Below, piece after piece: positions 17,638 through 27,390 of a stretch of DNA of 64,000 bases (position 1 is its first letter; each line of letters opens with the position of its first letter). The notes under the pieces are model-generated. The model was not told the DNA's origin. It ran no database searches and was given only the letters and a program-made list of their open reading frames with translations. The position numbers and the translations under genes were made by a program. Where the stretch lies: the NCBI GenBank assembly GCA_001801685.1, contig MGYJ01000019.1, positions 26,366 to 90,365 on the forward strand, written 5' to 3'. The DNA comes from Gammaproteobacteria bacterium RIFCSPHIGHO2_12_FULL_63_22. GTDB lineage: Bacteria; Pseudomonadota; Gammaproteobacteria; Xanthomonadales; Xanthomonadaceae.

Positions 17638-18534
17638 CTATAACAGCGGCGCGCCCACCACATTTGACTTGAGTGCGACTGCGCTAGTCAGCGGAATGAT
17701 TTCGCCTTGTGCTACGTCCGAAACGCCGATGTGCTGGGCGCCTTCATCCTGCTGCTGCCAGCTGATTGGCCGCATGGGCCCGCGGATGAAGGTGTGCCAC
17801 TTGCCATCCACCTCGACTTCCCCCGGCTTGTGGTCGCTGCCCCCGAACACCACCGGCACGATGACCGTTCGTTCCGCGCCAGGCATGCGCGCGCGCTCCG
17901 GGGTGATATTGAAGTTCCAACCTTTCGCAGCGAAGATCGAGGCAGCTTCGAACGCCCGCAAGGCCTGTTTCATCAGCCTCGGCTGTCCCCGCACATCCAC
18001 CAGCATGGATTGGGTAACGGCCACCTCTTCCGTCTTGCCCTCCGCGCTGATCATGATCGCCAAAAGCACCGTGCCCCTCACGTTGGCCACGGCAAGCTCC
18101 TGCGGATAGTACGGAGGGGAAAGCTTGCGACCGCTCATGGAACCTTCAACTGCCTTGGCATCGTCTGCAAGCACGCCTTCCGTGCCCGGAAACAACACAT
18201 TGTCGACGTCGATGCGAAATCCCCCCTCCACCGGCCGAGCCGCAAGCATCACTCGCATCTCGGTGCGGATTTCACGCGGCACGCCGTCGATCAGCACAGG
18301 CTCGAAAGCCCACTTTCCAATGGCAAGCTCGAGCATGCCCCGCAACTCGTCGGTGACCTTCGTGGACACCGAGTAGTTGACCACGCCGCCCTTCGGGTCG
18401 AGCACGAGGCTGCCATCAACTCGCATGATGACAACCGACTCCAGCTCCGGCCCGACGGAAGCTGCCTGCTTGGCGTTGCACAGCCCCGCGGCCAGGCACA
18501 GCAGCAACGACGCGATGAGGGAGCGAACGTGCAT
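17638..18534 (-). CDS. Exported TonB-C-like protein (upstream paralogue)
   Basis: The 298-residue protein has a signal peptide (HVRSLIASLLLCLAAGLCNA) and a central TonB-C-like motif PPYYPQELAVANVRGTVLLA followed by a strand such as MISAEGKTEEVAVTQS. The N-half (VDGSLVLDPKGGVVNYSVST...GKWAFEPVLIDG) matches the plan of the protein encoded just downstream, so the pair probably arose by tandem duplication. ATG 18532-18534 is chosen because it opens the signal peptide; the frame extends 25 codons upstream without support. It is divergent from the kefC-type gene, 101 bp away. Confidence 0.75.
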   Translation of the reverse strand: MHVRSLIASLLLCLAAGLCNAKQAASVGPELESVVIMRVDGSLVLDPKGGVVNYSVSTKVTDELRGMLELAIGKWAFEPVLIDGVPREIRTEMRVMLAARPVEGGFRIDVDNVLFPGTEGVLADDAKAVEGSMSGRKLSPPYYPQELAVANVRGTVLLAIMISAEGKTEEVAVTQSMLVDVRGQPRLMKQALRAFEAASIFAAKGWNFNITPERARMPGAERTVIVPVVFGGSDHKPGEVEVDGKWHTFIRGPMRPISWQQQDEGAQHIGVSDVAQGEIIPLTSAVALKSNVVGAPLL

Positions 18535-18635
18535 GGCTGGAACTTCCCCATTGCTGATTGGATTCAAGTCTAACCGCGCCGCTCCTCGAAAATGGATGGC
18601 GCAGGGCATAATCTGCCTTAACGCGGAGACCCCCC

Positions 18636-20414
18636 ATGCACGGACAAGGCAATCTCGAACTCTTCCTGATCTTCCTGATCGCGGCCGTGGTCGCGGTGCC
18701 CTTGTTCAGGCGCCTGGGCCTCGGTGCCGTACTCGGTTATCTGGTGGCGGGCGTCGCAATGGGCCCGTTCGGATGGCGCCTGGTGAAAGACCCTGCCAGC
18801 GTGCTGACCTTCTCCGAGTTGGGCGTGGTGATGCTGCTGTTCGTTATCGGCCTGGAACTGTCGCCTTCGCGTTTGTGGGTGATGCGTCGCCAGGTGTTCG
18901 GCATCGGCGGATTGCAGGTGGCGATTACCGCGCTCGCGATCGGCGCAGCGACGGCGATGATGGGCTTGGGATGGAAGACCAACCTGGTCGTCGGTCTCGG
19001 CCTCGCCCTGTCGTCCACCGCAGTGGGCTTGCAGTTGCTGGCCGAGCGCAAGGACCTGACTTCGCGTTACGGGCGCATGGCGTTTGCGATCCTGTTGTTC
19101 CAGGATCTGGCCGCCATTCCGCTGCTCGCGCTGATTCCGTTGCTGGGCGAAGCAAAGGCCGCTGCGCAATCGGCGCCGCCGCTGGACGCCGTGGTGCGCG
19201 CGGTCGGCATGATCGCCCTCGTGGTTATCGGAGGCCGGCTGCTGCTGCGACAACTCTTTCGCGCCGTCGCCTGGACCAAGATGGGCGAAGTATTCACCGC
19301 CACTTCCCTGCTGGTGGTGGTCGGTACGGCCTGGCTGATGCAATGGGGCGGCCTGTCGATGGGCCTGGGCGCGTTCCTGGCCGGCGTGCTGCTGGCCGAC
19401 TCGGAATTCCGGCACGAACTCGAGGCGCAAATCGAACCCTTCAAGGGCCTGCTGCTCGGTTTGTTCTTCATCGCGGTCGGCATGAGCATCGACCTGAACC
19501 GGGTGATGGCCGAGCCGGCGCTGATCGCCGCAGGCGTGGTCGCCTTGCTCGCACTGAAAGGCGTGATCCTGTTCGGCATCGGCATGCGCCCGGGAAAATT
19601 GCCCGCGCGTGAGGCGCTTATGCTGGGCTCGGTATTGGCGCTGGGTGGCGAGTTTGCCTTCGTGGTATTCAGCGATGCGTTCCGCGTTGGATTGATCGAC
19701 GCGGTGTTGCGCGACCGACTGGTAGCCGTCATCGGCCTGAGCATGGCCGCCACGCCCTTGCTGGTGATGGCCGCGTCGAACTGGTTGCAGGAACATCCCG
19801 AGAAGAAGGTGGAGCGGGAAGCCGACCCGATCGACCATGAGAATCCGCGCGTCATCATCGCCGGCTTCGGCCGCATGGGACAGATCGTCGGCCGCATGCT
19901 GCGCGCGCAGGGCGTGCCGTTCACCGCTCTTGAACACAGCGTCGAACAAGTCGAACAATCGCGCCGCTTCGGCACGATGATTTATTTCGGCGACCCGACC
20001 CGCGCCGACCTATTGCGCGCAGCGCATGCCGACCAGGCTGAGGTTTTCGTACTCACCACCGACGATGCCGAAACCACTATTCGCACCGCGCGCCTGCTCA
20101 AGCGCCTCTACCCGCATTTGAGGGTGTTTGCCCGCGCGCGCAATCGCCAGCACGCTTTCAAACTGATGGATCTCGGCGTGGAAGTGATCGTGCGCGAGAC
20201 CTTCCATTCCAGCCTGGACATGGGCCAACAGGTACTGGAAGCCTTGGGCGTGCCGCCGGACGTGGCGGCGGAACGCCGCGAGCGCTTCCGCAAGCACGAC
20301 GAACAGATGCTGCGCGAACAGCACCTGGTCTATGACGATGAAGCGGCGTTGATCGCCTCGTCGCAGCAGGCGCGGCAGGACCTGGAAAAACTGTTCGAAG
20401 CCGACAGGAAATAG
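18636..20414 (+). CDS. KefC-type monovalent cation:proton antiporter with RCK domain
   Basis: The 592-residue protein has an N-terminal Na+/H+ exchanger (CPA2) domain of about 12-13 helices (LFRRLGLGAVLGYLVAGVAMGP, LLFVIGLELSP, LLFQDLAAIPLL) and a C-terminal RCK/TrkA-N Rossmann domain from about residue 403 (NPRVIIAGFGRMGQIVGRML), then an acidic tail. This is the layout of KefB/KefC potassium-efflux systems, which respond to electrophiles through glutathione adducts. No KefF/KefG ancillary gene is adjacent. GGAG lies 8 bases before the ATG. Confidence 0.9.
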   Translation: MHGQGNLELFLIFLIAAVVAVPLFRRLGLGAVLGYLVAGVAMGPFGWRLVKDPASVLTFSELGVVMLLFVIGLELSPSRLWVMRRQVFGIGGLQVAITALAIGAATAMMGLGWKTNLVVGLGLALSSTAVGLQLLAERKDLTSRYGRMAFAILLFQDLAAIPLLALIPLLGEAKAAAQSAPPLDAVVRAVGMIALVVIGGRLLLRQLFRAVAWTKMGEVFTATSLLVVVGTAWLMQWGGLSMGLGAFLAGVLLADSEFRHELEAQIEPFKGLLLGLFFIAVGMSIDLNRVMAEPALIAAGVVALLALKGVILFGIGMRPGKLPAREALMLGSVLALGGEFAFVVFSDAFRVGLIDAVLRDRLVAVIGLSMAATPLLVMAASNWLQEHPEKKVEREADPIDHENPRVIIAGFGRMGQIVGRMLRAQGVPFTALEHSVEQVEQSRRFGTMIYFGDPTRADLLRAAHADQAEVFVLTTDDAETTIRTARLLKRLYPHLRVFARARNRQHAFKLMDLGVEVIVRETFHSSLDMGQQVLEALGVPPDVAAERRERFRKHDEQMLREQHLVYDDEAALIASSQQARQDLEKLFEADRK

Positions 20415-20442
20415 CCAGATCGGCGGTTGGCCGATGCGAAGC

Positions 20443-23400
20443 TCAGCGCGGCTCGCGCAGGAAACGCGCCAGCGACGGCGGGGGCCGCGCCGGCTCGAAC
20501 TCGGACGCGATGTCCACGTAACCACGCAGCAAAGCCAAGTCGTACGGCGTACGCCCCAGCGAATCGCGCAGGCCGCGGTTGGCGCCTTCGCGCAGCAAGC
20601 GCTGCACCACCGACAACAGTCCGTGCATCGCCGCCAGGTGTAGCGCGCAGAGGCCGCGCTGGTCCTGCGCGTCCAGCGATACGCCTTCGTTGAACAGGCG
20701 CTCGAGCACGGCCAGCAACACTTCCTCGTCGCAGGCAGCGCCGGCTTCGGCGCGCGCACCCAACACCAGCAGCAGCGGCGTGTGGCCACTGGCGTTGGCG
20801 GCATCGGCCGGCAGGTCCGCGAGCAACAACAAATCGAACAAGGCCAGCACGCGCTGCCGGTCGCGTGCGGTGAAGGCATGCAAGGCGGCGCAATGCAGTG
20901 CGCTCAATCCCTGCTCGTCCACGGTATCCACCGCCGCGCCCTGGGTAAGCAGGCGACCGGCGATTTCCGGCAAGCCGAGCGCCGCGGCCAGCATCAAGGG
21001 CGTCACGCCACCGGGCAAGGCCTGGTCGGGATCGGCACCAGCCTGCAACAGCGATTCGACGACGGGCGCATGGCGCATGCTGATCGCCGCCGACAAGGGC
21101 GTCGCACCGGTTCGCGCGCGCGCGCTGGCGTCGGCGCCACGTTCGAGCAGGCGACGGACGATTTCGGCCTGGCCGCCGCCTGCGGCGCGCAACAAGGCGG
21201 TGCAACCCTGCGGGTCCATCGAATCGACCGGCAGGCCCAGGTCGAGCAGTCGCTGCACGGCATCGGCATCGCCAGCCATCGCAGCGGCGGGCAAATCCAT
21301 CGGCAACAGCGGTCGGCCCGGCAAACTCCAGTTGCGCCATTCCAGCCAATAAGTCAGGTCGCTTCGACCGCCCGCCAACGCCATTCCGAGCGCGGTCTGG
21401 CCGTCAGGCGATCGCGCCTGCGGCAAGGCGCCGGCGCGGATCAGGGAACGCAATGCATTTTCGCGGCCAAGCGACGCAGCGATATGGATTGCGCCATGGC
21501 CGCGCGCGTCACGGACGTTCGGATCAACGCCCTGCGCCAGTAGCGCATCCACCAGCCGCTGCCAGCCGAGCCGGATCGCAGTGACCAGTGGTGCGTCCTG
21601 CCCGGCGGCGGCCGCGAAGGCATCGGCGCCGCGCTCGAGCAAGGCCAGCGCAATCTGCTCAGCACCACGTCGGGTCTGCTCGCCACTCAGGCAGGCGCCG
21701 AGGAATCGCGACAGTCCGCCGCGTCCGGACACGGCGACGCCGCGTTCCAGCAGGCGAAGCAAGGGCGCGGGGCGGGCCGCGCCACCGTCGAACAGGCGGA
21801 ATACCACACTGTCGTTTCCGGAACTCGTGCGATCGGCGGGCGCGCCGTGGCGGCACAACCACTCGAAGGCCCACAGGTCTTCTTCCACGGAAAATTCAAG
21901 CAGCAATTCGACCAGCACGTCGGGGCCGATGCCACCGCCCAAGGCCAGCGCCGCGCTCGCGGCATCTGGATCGTGTGCCGCCAATGCGTCCTGCAACAGT
22001 TGCCGCGGCGTGCGCCCGGCCTCGCCGTCGGCCAGGCCTTCCGCCACGCTGGCCGGCAACACGTAATCGGGATCGAGCACCGATACCTGCGGCCAGCGAC
22101 CGTGTTCGATGGCGATATCGATCGGCCGCTTGCCATCGGCATCGCGGCGCGATGGGTCCACGCCCATCTGGATCAACTGCCGCAACAGGCCAGGTTCCGC
22201 ACCGGCGATACAAGCGAGCATCAACGCGTTGCGTTGCTGGCTGTCGACGGCGGCCACATCGGGTTTCGCTGCGGCCAGGCGTTGCACGACTGCGGTATGG
22301 CCGTGGCCCGCGGCTTCCAGCAGCGGCGTCAGGCCATGGGCGTCGTGCGCGTTCCGGTCCGCGCCCGAATCGAGCAGGAGAGCGACCACTTCGGCATTGC
22401 CGGCGGCGCAGGCCTGCATCAACGCGGTGCGCTGGTCCTGGCCGCGCGCATCCACGCGCGCCTTGTGCCGAAGCAGCAACTGCGCGCCACCCGGGTCGTC
22501 GTCGCCGGCGACCGCCGCCAGCAAGGCGGGTTGCCCACCGGCGGGTTCGGGACGCGCGCCATGTTCGATCAGGAAACGCGCCAGTCGCCAATTGCCCGAA
22601 GCACAGGCGATGGCAAGCGGGCTGAAGCCTTCGCTGTTCAAAGCATCCACTTGCGCGCCGGCATCGAGCAGCAGCGCCGCCACCGCAGGGTCGGTGCTGC
22701 GCGCGGCGTGGTGCAAGGGCGTATTGCCCTCGTTGTCGGCGCTGCGCGCGTCGGCGCCATTGGCCAGCAGCGTCATCACCGCCTCGGGCCGGCCATGCCA
22801 GCTGTCGCGCGTGGCGGCGAGCAAGGCAGTGAGGCCGCCGTGGCGATGGTTCAGGTCAACGCCGCGGCCAATCAGCTGGCGCAGCAGGCGCAGGTCACCC
22901 TGCAAGGCCGCGAGCATGGGCAGGGTGCGCTGGTCGCGGTCTTCGTCGGCCGGCAGGGCATGCGCGTCGGCACCCGCGTCCAGCGCTTCCAGCGCGGCGT
23001 CGATGCGGCCCGCGCGCAAGGCGGCGTAAAGGCGCTCGTCGGGCGTGCCGGCAATGGGTTCGGCGGGCGGGCTCGGTGTTCCCGTCGCTTCTTCGATGGG
23101 CAGCGAATCCAGCACCGATGAGCTGGACTGAATCTGGCGATCCGCACGGCGATGGATCTCCATGTGCGCCAGCAGGCTCAGCCCCGGGAACGCGAGCAAC
23201 AGGGGCATGCGCCACGCCTCGGGCACGACACCCGGCCAGATCAGCGCCAGTCCCAGCGACAGCAGGCCGAACACCAGCGCGGTGATGACCAGCCCGCGAC
23301 CGGGATCCGCACTGGCCGTCCGCGTTGCCGCTGCCAGCACGCCAGCCAGGCTCTGGCCATGGCGCGCGGCCTGCGCGAAGCTCGGCCACAGGCGCCACAG

Positions 23401-23742
23401 TCCCAGCACCACGAAGCCCGCACACAGGCTCAGCACCAGCGCCGGCACCAGCGCGCCATTGTCCAGCAGGGCCCGAAGCGGCCAGGCCACGATCAGTGCT
23501 TCCAGCCCGAAGGCCAGCAACCACAGGGCCGTGACGGCCACGATGTCGGCGACCAGGGGGCTGCGCGGTTGGCGCAGGTCCCGACTGCCGCGCCAACCGC
23601 TCCAGGCCAGCACCATCAGTGGCTGCGCCAGCAGCAGGCCGGCAAGGGCCAGCCGCGAGGCGGACATCAGCGGCAGCCAGGCCAGGGCAACGGCCAGGGC
23701 CAGCAGCGCGGCTGGGCGGAGCAAGTTGGTGCGTTCAGCCAT
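20443..23742 (-). CDS. Large ankyrin-repeat membrane protein, 1099 aa
   Basis: The first 200 or so residues hold about six hydrophobic helices (LLRPAALLALAVALAWLPLM, LVADIVAVTALWLLAFGLEA, LVITALVFGLLSLGLALIWP). From about residue 240 the rest is a long array of ankyrin repeats of about 33 residues (GNTPLHHAARSTDPAVAALL, GFSPLAIACASGNWRLARFL, HGLTPLLEAAGHGHTAVVQR), probably 20 or more, facing the cytoplasm as a protein-binding solenoid. ATG 23740-23742 overlaps the ycgL stop by 8 bases. It is convergent with the KefC-type antiporter, 28 bp apart. No catalytic domain is seen; partners are unknown. Confidence 0.88.
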   Translation of the reverse strand: MAERTNLLRPAALLALAVALAWLPLMSASRLALAGLLLAQPLMVLAWSGWRGSRDLRQPRSPLVADIVAVTALWLLAFGLEALIVAWPLRALLDNGALVPALVLSLCAGFVVLGLWRLWPSFAQAARHGQSLAGVLAAATRTASADPGRGLVITALVFGLLSLGLALIWPGVVPEAWRMPLLLAFPGLSLLAHMEIHRRADRQIQSSSSVLDSLPIEEATGTPSPPAEPIAGTPDERLYAALRAGRIDAALEALDAGADAHALPADEDRDQRTLPMLAALQGDLRLLRQLIGRGVDLNHRHGGLTALLAATRDSWHGRPEAVMTLLANGADARSADNEGNTPLHHAARSTDPAVAALLLDAGAQVDALNSEGFSPLAIACASGNWRLARFLIEHGARPEPAGGQPALLAAVAGDDDPGGAQLLLRHKARVDARGQDQRTALMQACAAGNAEVVALLLDSGADRNAHDAHGLTPLLEAAGHGHTAVVQRLAAAKPDVAAVDSQQRNALMLACIAGAEPGLLRQLIQMGVDPSRRDADGKRPIDIAIEHGRWPQVSVLDPDYVLPASVAEGLADGEAGRTPRQLLQDALAAHDPDAASAALALGGGIGPDVLVELLLEFSVEEDLWAFEWLCRHGAPADRTSSGNDSVVFRLFDGGAARPAPLLRLLERGVAVSGRGGLSRFLGACLSGEQTRRGAEQIALALLERGADAFAAAAGQDAPLVTAIRLGWQRLVDALLAQGVDPNVRDARGHGAIHIAASLGRENALRSLIRAGALPQARSPDGQTALGMALAGGRSDLTYWLEWRNWSLPGRPLLPMDLPAAAMAGDADAVQRLLDLGLPVDSMDPQGCTALLRAAGGGQAEIVRRLLERGADASARARTGATPLSAAISMRHAPVVESLLQAGADPDQALPGGVTPLMLAAALGLPEIAGRLLTQGAAVDTVDEQGLSALHCAALHAFTARDRQRVLALFDLLLLADLPADAANASGHTPLLLVLGARAEAGAACDEEVLLAVLERLFNEGVSLDAQDQRGLCALHLAAMHGLLSVVQRLLREGANRGLRDSLGRTPYDLALLRGYVDIASEFEPARPPPSLARFLREPR

Positions 23743-24004
23743 CGCCGACACCGCCTTCCACCAGCGGATCCAGGACGGTTTCAGGGCCCTGCAAATAAAA
23801 GCCACGACTGGCGAGGTTGGCCCGAACCACCTCGGCATCGGCGCGGGCGAGACGACGGCCCGGCTCCAGCGCCACGTCCAGCACGAAGCTCAGCACCCCA
23901 AGCGGCAGGCGCACGCCCTCGGGCACCAGGCCGAAGGCATCCTTCTCGCGCAGGTACAGGTAGGTGTCGGGTTTGCGCAATGACTTATAGACGTAGGCGT
24001 GCAT
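23735..24004 (-). CDS. ycgL: YcgL-domain protein
   Basis: The 89-residue protein starts MHAYVYKSLRKPDTYLYLRE and carries the family's other conserved runs (FVLDVALEPGRRLARADAEV, then ASRGFYLQGP). It fits the YcgL family (PF05166) of small gammaproteobacterial proteins, implicated in cell division or RNA metabolism but not firmly assigned. Its 3' end overlaps the ankyrin gene start (ATGGCTGA), which suggests translational coupling. Confidence 0.9.
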   Translation of the reverse strand: MHAYVYKSLRKPDTYLYLREKDAFGLVPEGVRLPLGVLSFVLDVALEPGRRLARADAEVVRANLASRGFYLQGPETVLDPLVEGGVGDG

Positions 24005-24137
24005 GGTGCGCGCGTGCTGGAATTGCCCGATTGTCGCCGCAAAACCGAAGCGGGGAAAGCGCCGGTGGCTTTGTTACGCTAGCCAGCCGGTTTTTCCGCA
24101 ACCCATTCACGCCTGATCCATTCACGTTGGAGTCCGC

Positions 24138-26522
24138 ATGCGCCTTCGTTCCGCCCTCGCCACCGCCTTGTTCACGACACTTGCACTGTCAAGCCTGCAA
24201 GCGCGTGCGCAAACTCCGATCACGCTCGACCAGGCGATGGCGCACCCAGACTGGATCGGACCGCCGGTCAACACCGCCTGGTGGTCCTGGAACAGCCAAC
24301 ACGTGCTGTATGAACTCAAGCGCCCCGCCTCGCCCCTGCAGGACACTTACCAGCAATCCGTCACGGGTGGCGCCGCCAACCGCGTTGACGAAGCCGCGCA
24401 AGCGGGCATGGACGCCGCATCGCCGGTTTACGACGCCGCGCGTACGCGCCTTGCCTTCGTGCGCCATGGCGACATCTTCGAACGCGACCTGCGCAGCGGC
24501 GCGCTGACGCAGGTCACGCGCAGCGTGGACGCCGAAGCCGATCCGCAGTATTCCGCCGACGGCCGGTCGCTGCAGTTCCGCCAGGGCGACAGCTGGTTCG
24601 CCTGGAATTCGCGCGACCGCCTGGTCAGCACCGTCGCCATTGCGGTCGCGGCCAAGGACCCGGCCGAGAAGCCCAAGGCCGACGCGCAGCGCGACATGCA
24701 ACTGCGCCTGATCGCTACGCTGAAGCGACAGGCCGAGGACCGCGATGCGCAGCGCGTGCAGGGCCAGCTCCTGCGCAAGCTCGACGCCACGCACGCCCCC
24801 GCGCCCGCCTACCTGGGCGACAGCGTGAAGATCGACGGCACGTCCCTGTCGCCGAACGGACGCTGGTTGCTGGTGGTGACCTCGCCGAAAGACGCCGAGG
24901 TCGGTCGCATCGGCAAACTGCCGCGTTATGTCACCGAATCGGGTTACGAGGAATTCGAGGACCAGCGCACGCGGGTCGGCCGCAACTGGCCGATCGCACA
25001 AACACTGAAGCTGGTGGAGCTGGCGACCGGCAAGGTGACGGACCTGGCCTTCGATTCCCTGTCCGGCATCAACGTCGATCCGCTGGCCGAAATGCGCAAG
25101 GCACAGAAGCTCGATGCGCTGAAGGGCAACCGCGCGGTGCGCGTGTTGAACGAAGGCGACAACAGCGGCGCTGCCACCATTCGCTGGAGCAGCAACGGTT
25201 CGCAACTTGCCGTGCAGATCCGCGCCATCGACAACAAGGACCGCTGGATCGCGACAGTGGACTTCGGCAACGGCACGCTGCGCAACGCGCATCGCATGAC
25301 CGACCCGGCCTGGATCAACTGGAACTTCAACGATTTCGGCTGGCTGCCTGACAACCGCACGCTGTGGTACCTGTCGGAAGAAACCGGTTATTCCCACCTG
25401 TACACGCTCGCCGACGGCACGGCGCGCGCGCTGACCCAGGGCAACTGGGAAGCGTCGTCGGTGCAATGGACCGCAGACGGCCGCACGGCGTATTTCGTCT
25501 GCAACCGCAAGCGTCCGGGTGACTACGAAGTGTGTTCCGCACCGGCCGCGGGCGGCGACGTGCGCGAAGTGACCGCGCTAGATGGCATCGAGAGTTTCGT
25601 GTTGTCGCCCGATGATTCCAAGCTGCTGCTGCGTTATTCGGCAAGCTACCTGCCGCCGCAACTGGCGGTCGTAGCCAGCGCCGGTGGCGAACCGGTGAAG
25701 CTCACCGACACGCGCACCGCCGAATTCCGTGCCCGCACGTGGATCGAGCCGCAGACAGTGCAAGTGCCGTCCAGCAAAGGCGCCGGAACCATTTGGGCGA
25801 AACTTTATCGCCCCGCGCAACTCGAACCGGGCAAGAAATATCCGGTGGTGATGTTCGTGCATGGCGCCGGCTACCTGCAGAACGTCAGTGACCGCTATCC
25901 GAATTACTACCGCGAACAGATGTTCCACAACCTGTTGGTGCAGCAGGGCTACATCGTGCTGGACATGGACTATCGGGCATCGGAAGGTTATGGCCGCGCC
26001 TGGCGCACGGCGATCTACCGGCAGATGGGCCATCCCGAACTCGACGACTACCTCGACGGCGTGAACTGGATGGTCGCCAACCAGCAAGGCGACGCCGGCA
26101 AGGTCGGCATCTACGGCGGCAGCTATGGCGGCTTCATGGCCTTCATGGCGCTGTTCCGCACGCCGGATGTGTTCGTGTCGGGCGCCGCGTTGCGCCCGGT
26201 GACGGACTGGACCACGTACAACCACGAGTACACGTCCAACATCCTCAACACGCCCGAGATCGATCCCGAGGCCTACAAGAAATCGTCACCGATCGAATTC
26301 GCCGAGGGCCTGCGCGGCCACCTGCTGATCGCGCACGGCATGATCGACGACAACGTGTTCTTCCAGGACTCGGTGCGCCTGTCGCAGCGCCTGATCGAGT
26401 TGAAGAAGGACCATTGGGAATTGGCGGCGTATCCGCTGGAACGGCATGCCTTCACGCAGCCCGAAAGCTGGTACGACGAGTATCGCCGCATCTACCAGTT
26501 GTTCGAGCGCACCCTCAAGTAA
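24138..26522 (+). CDS. Exported S9-family prolyl oligopeptidase (DPP IV-like)
   Basis: The 794-residue serine peptidase has a signal peptide (RSALATALFTTLALSSLQAR AQ), an N-terminal beta-propeller (about 60-530) and a C-terminal alpha/beta-hydrolase domain with the full triad: Ser662 in GGSYGGF, Asp737/738 in HGMIDDNV and His770 in LERHAF. It should cleave peptides, often after Pro, in the periplasm. TTGGAG lies 7 bases before the ATG. It appears monocistronic; the 133 bp upstream hold no gene. Confidence 0.93.
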   Translation: MRLRSALATALFTTLALSSLQARAQTPITLDQAMAHPDWIGPPVNTAWWSWNSQHVLYELKRPASPLQDTYQQSVTGGAANRVDEAAQAGMDAASPVYDAARTRLAFVRHGDIFERDLRSGALTQVTRSVDAEADPQYSADGRSLQFRQGDSWFAWNSRDRLVSTVAIAVAAKDPAEKPKADAQRDMQLRLIATLKRQAEDRDAQRVQGQLLRKLDATHAPAPAYLGDSVKIDGTSLSPNGRWLLVVTSPKDAEVGRIGKLPRYVTESGYEEFEDQRTRVGRNWPIAQTLKLVELATGKVTDLAFDSLSGINVDPLAEMRKAQKLDALKGNRAVRVLNEGDNSGAATIRWSSNGSQLAVQIRAIDNKDRWIATVDFGNGTLRNAHRMTDPAWINWNFNDFGWLPDNRTLWYLSEETGYSHLYTLADGTARALTQGNWEASSVQWTADGRTAYFVCNRKRPGDYEVCSAPAAGGDVREVTALDGIESFVLSPDDSKLLLRYSASYLPPQLAVVASAGGEPVKLTDTRTAEFRARTWIEPQTVQVPSSKGAGTIWAKLYRPAQLEPGKKYPVVMFVHGAGYLQNVSDRYPNYYREQMFHNLLVQQGYIVLDMDYRASEGYGRAWRTAIYRQMGHPELDDYLDGVNWMVANQQGDAGKVGIYGGSYGGFMAFMALFRTPDVFVSGAALRPVTDWTTYNHEYTSNILNTPEIDPEAYKKSSPIEFAEGLRGHLLIAHGMIDDNVFFQDSVRLSQRLIELKKDHWELAAYPLERHAFTQPESWYDEYRRIYQLFERTLK

Positions 26523-26539
26523 GCGCGCGCGATCAGCAC

Positions 26540-26569
26540 ATGGCGGCTGTCAGGACAGGTAGCCGCCAT
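26540..26569. terminator. Perfect 9-bp hairpin between convergent genes
   Basis: ATGGCGGCT (26540-26548) pairs with AGCCGCCAT (26561-26569) around a 12-base loop that contains the SDR stop codon. Neither side has a T-run, so function as a terminator is only possible. Confidence 0.35.
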
Positions 26570-27311
26570 CCACCGCCAGCACGCTGCCGGTGACGTAACT
26601 GCTGGCCGCGCTGCTGAGGTAGAGCACGGCCGGCGCGATTTCATCGGGCTGCGCGACACGTGCAAGCGGAATCATCTGCATCATCATGCCGAGGATCTTC
26701 GGATTGCCGGTGAGTGCCGATGCAAACTTCGTATCGGTCAGGCCGGGCAGCACCGCATTGACACGAATGCCGTGCACGGCCAGTTCCTTGGCGAAGCCTT
26801 CGGTCATGTTGACGATGCCGGCCTTGGTCATCGAGTACACCCCCTGCCCCGGCGCCGCGCGGCGCGCATTCACCGACGCGATGTTGACGATGCAGCCGCC
26901 CTTGCCGCGCATGCGCCTGGCCGCCTGCACGGTGGTCCAGAAATAGCCGCGCAGGTTCACTTCCACGGTCTTGTCGAAGCTGCCCAGGTCCATGTCGATC
27001 ATCGGGCCGAAATACGGATTGGCCGCGGCGTTGTTGACCAGGATGTCCACGGTCCGGCCTTCCGCGTCCAGCGCGGCGAAGGCAGCCTCGATCGCGGCGA
27101 TGTCGCCGACATGCATCGCCAGCGCCTGCGCGGACCCGCCGTCGGCACGAATGGCCTCGACCACTTTCTCGCAACTTTCCAGCTTGCGACTCGTGCACAC
27201 GACATGGGCGCCGTTCGCCGCGAGCAGGCGGGCAATGCTCTCGCCGATGCCGCGCGAAGCGCCGCTGACCAAGGCTGTCTTGCCGGTCAAATCAAACAAC
27301 GACTGCGTCAC
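26550..27311 (-). CDS. Short-chain dehydrogenase/reductase
   Basis: The 253-residue classical SDR has the NAD(P)-binding TGxxxGIG motif (SGASRGIGESIA), NNAAANP, catalytic Ser and the YxxxK motif (VYSMTKAGIV), and ends with the usual VTGSVLAVDGGYLS. A basic or polar residue after beta2 (TSRKLE) favours NADP. GTG 27309-27311 is the start, with AGGAG 9 bases upstream; it opens VTQSLFDLTGKTALVSGASR. It is divergent from a second SDR 79 bp away. The substrate is unknown. Confidence 0.9.
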   Translation of the reverse strand: MTQSLFDLTGKTALVSGASRGIGESIARLLAANGAHVVCTSRKLESCEKVVEAIRADGGSAQALAMHVGDIAAIEAAFAALDAEGRTVDILVNNAAANPYFGPMIDMDLGSFDKTVEVNLRGYFWTTVQAARRMRGKGGCIVNIASVNARRAAPGQGVYSMTKAGIVNMTEGFAKELAVHGIRVNAVLPGLTDTKFASALTGNPKILGMMMQMIPLARVAQPDEIAPAVLYLSSAASSYVTGSVLAVDGGYLS

Positions 27312-27390
27312 AAAATGCTCTCCTGTTTCGGAACCGTCACGGCCGCTTGCTATGCTCGAAAGCCTAGCACAGCGCACCCCGGAGCCCTTG

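Noticed and set aside
18618..19958. Open frame of 446 codons opposite the KefC-type antiporter
   Set aside because: It is a His/Gln-rich mirror of membrane helices, without a start signal or domain.
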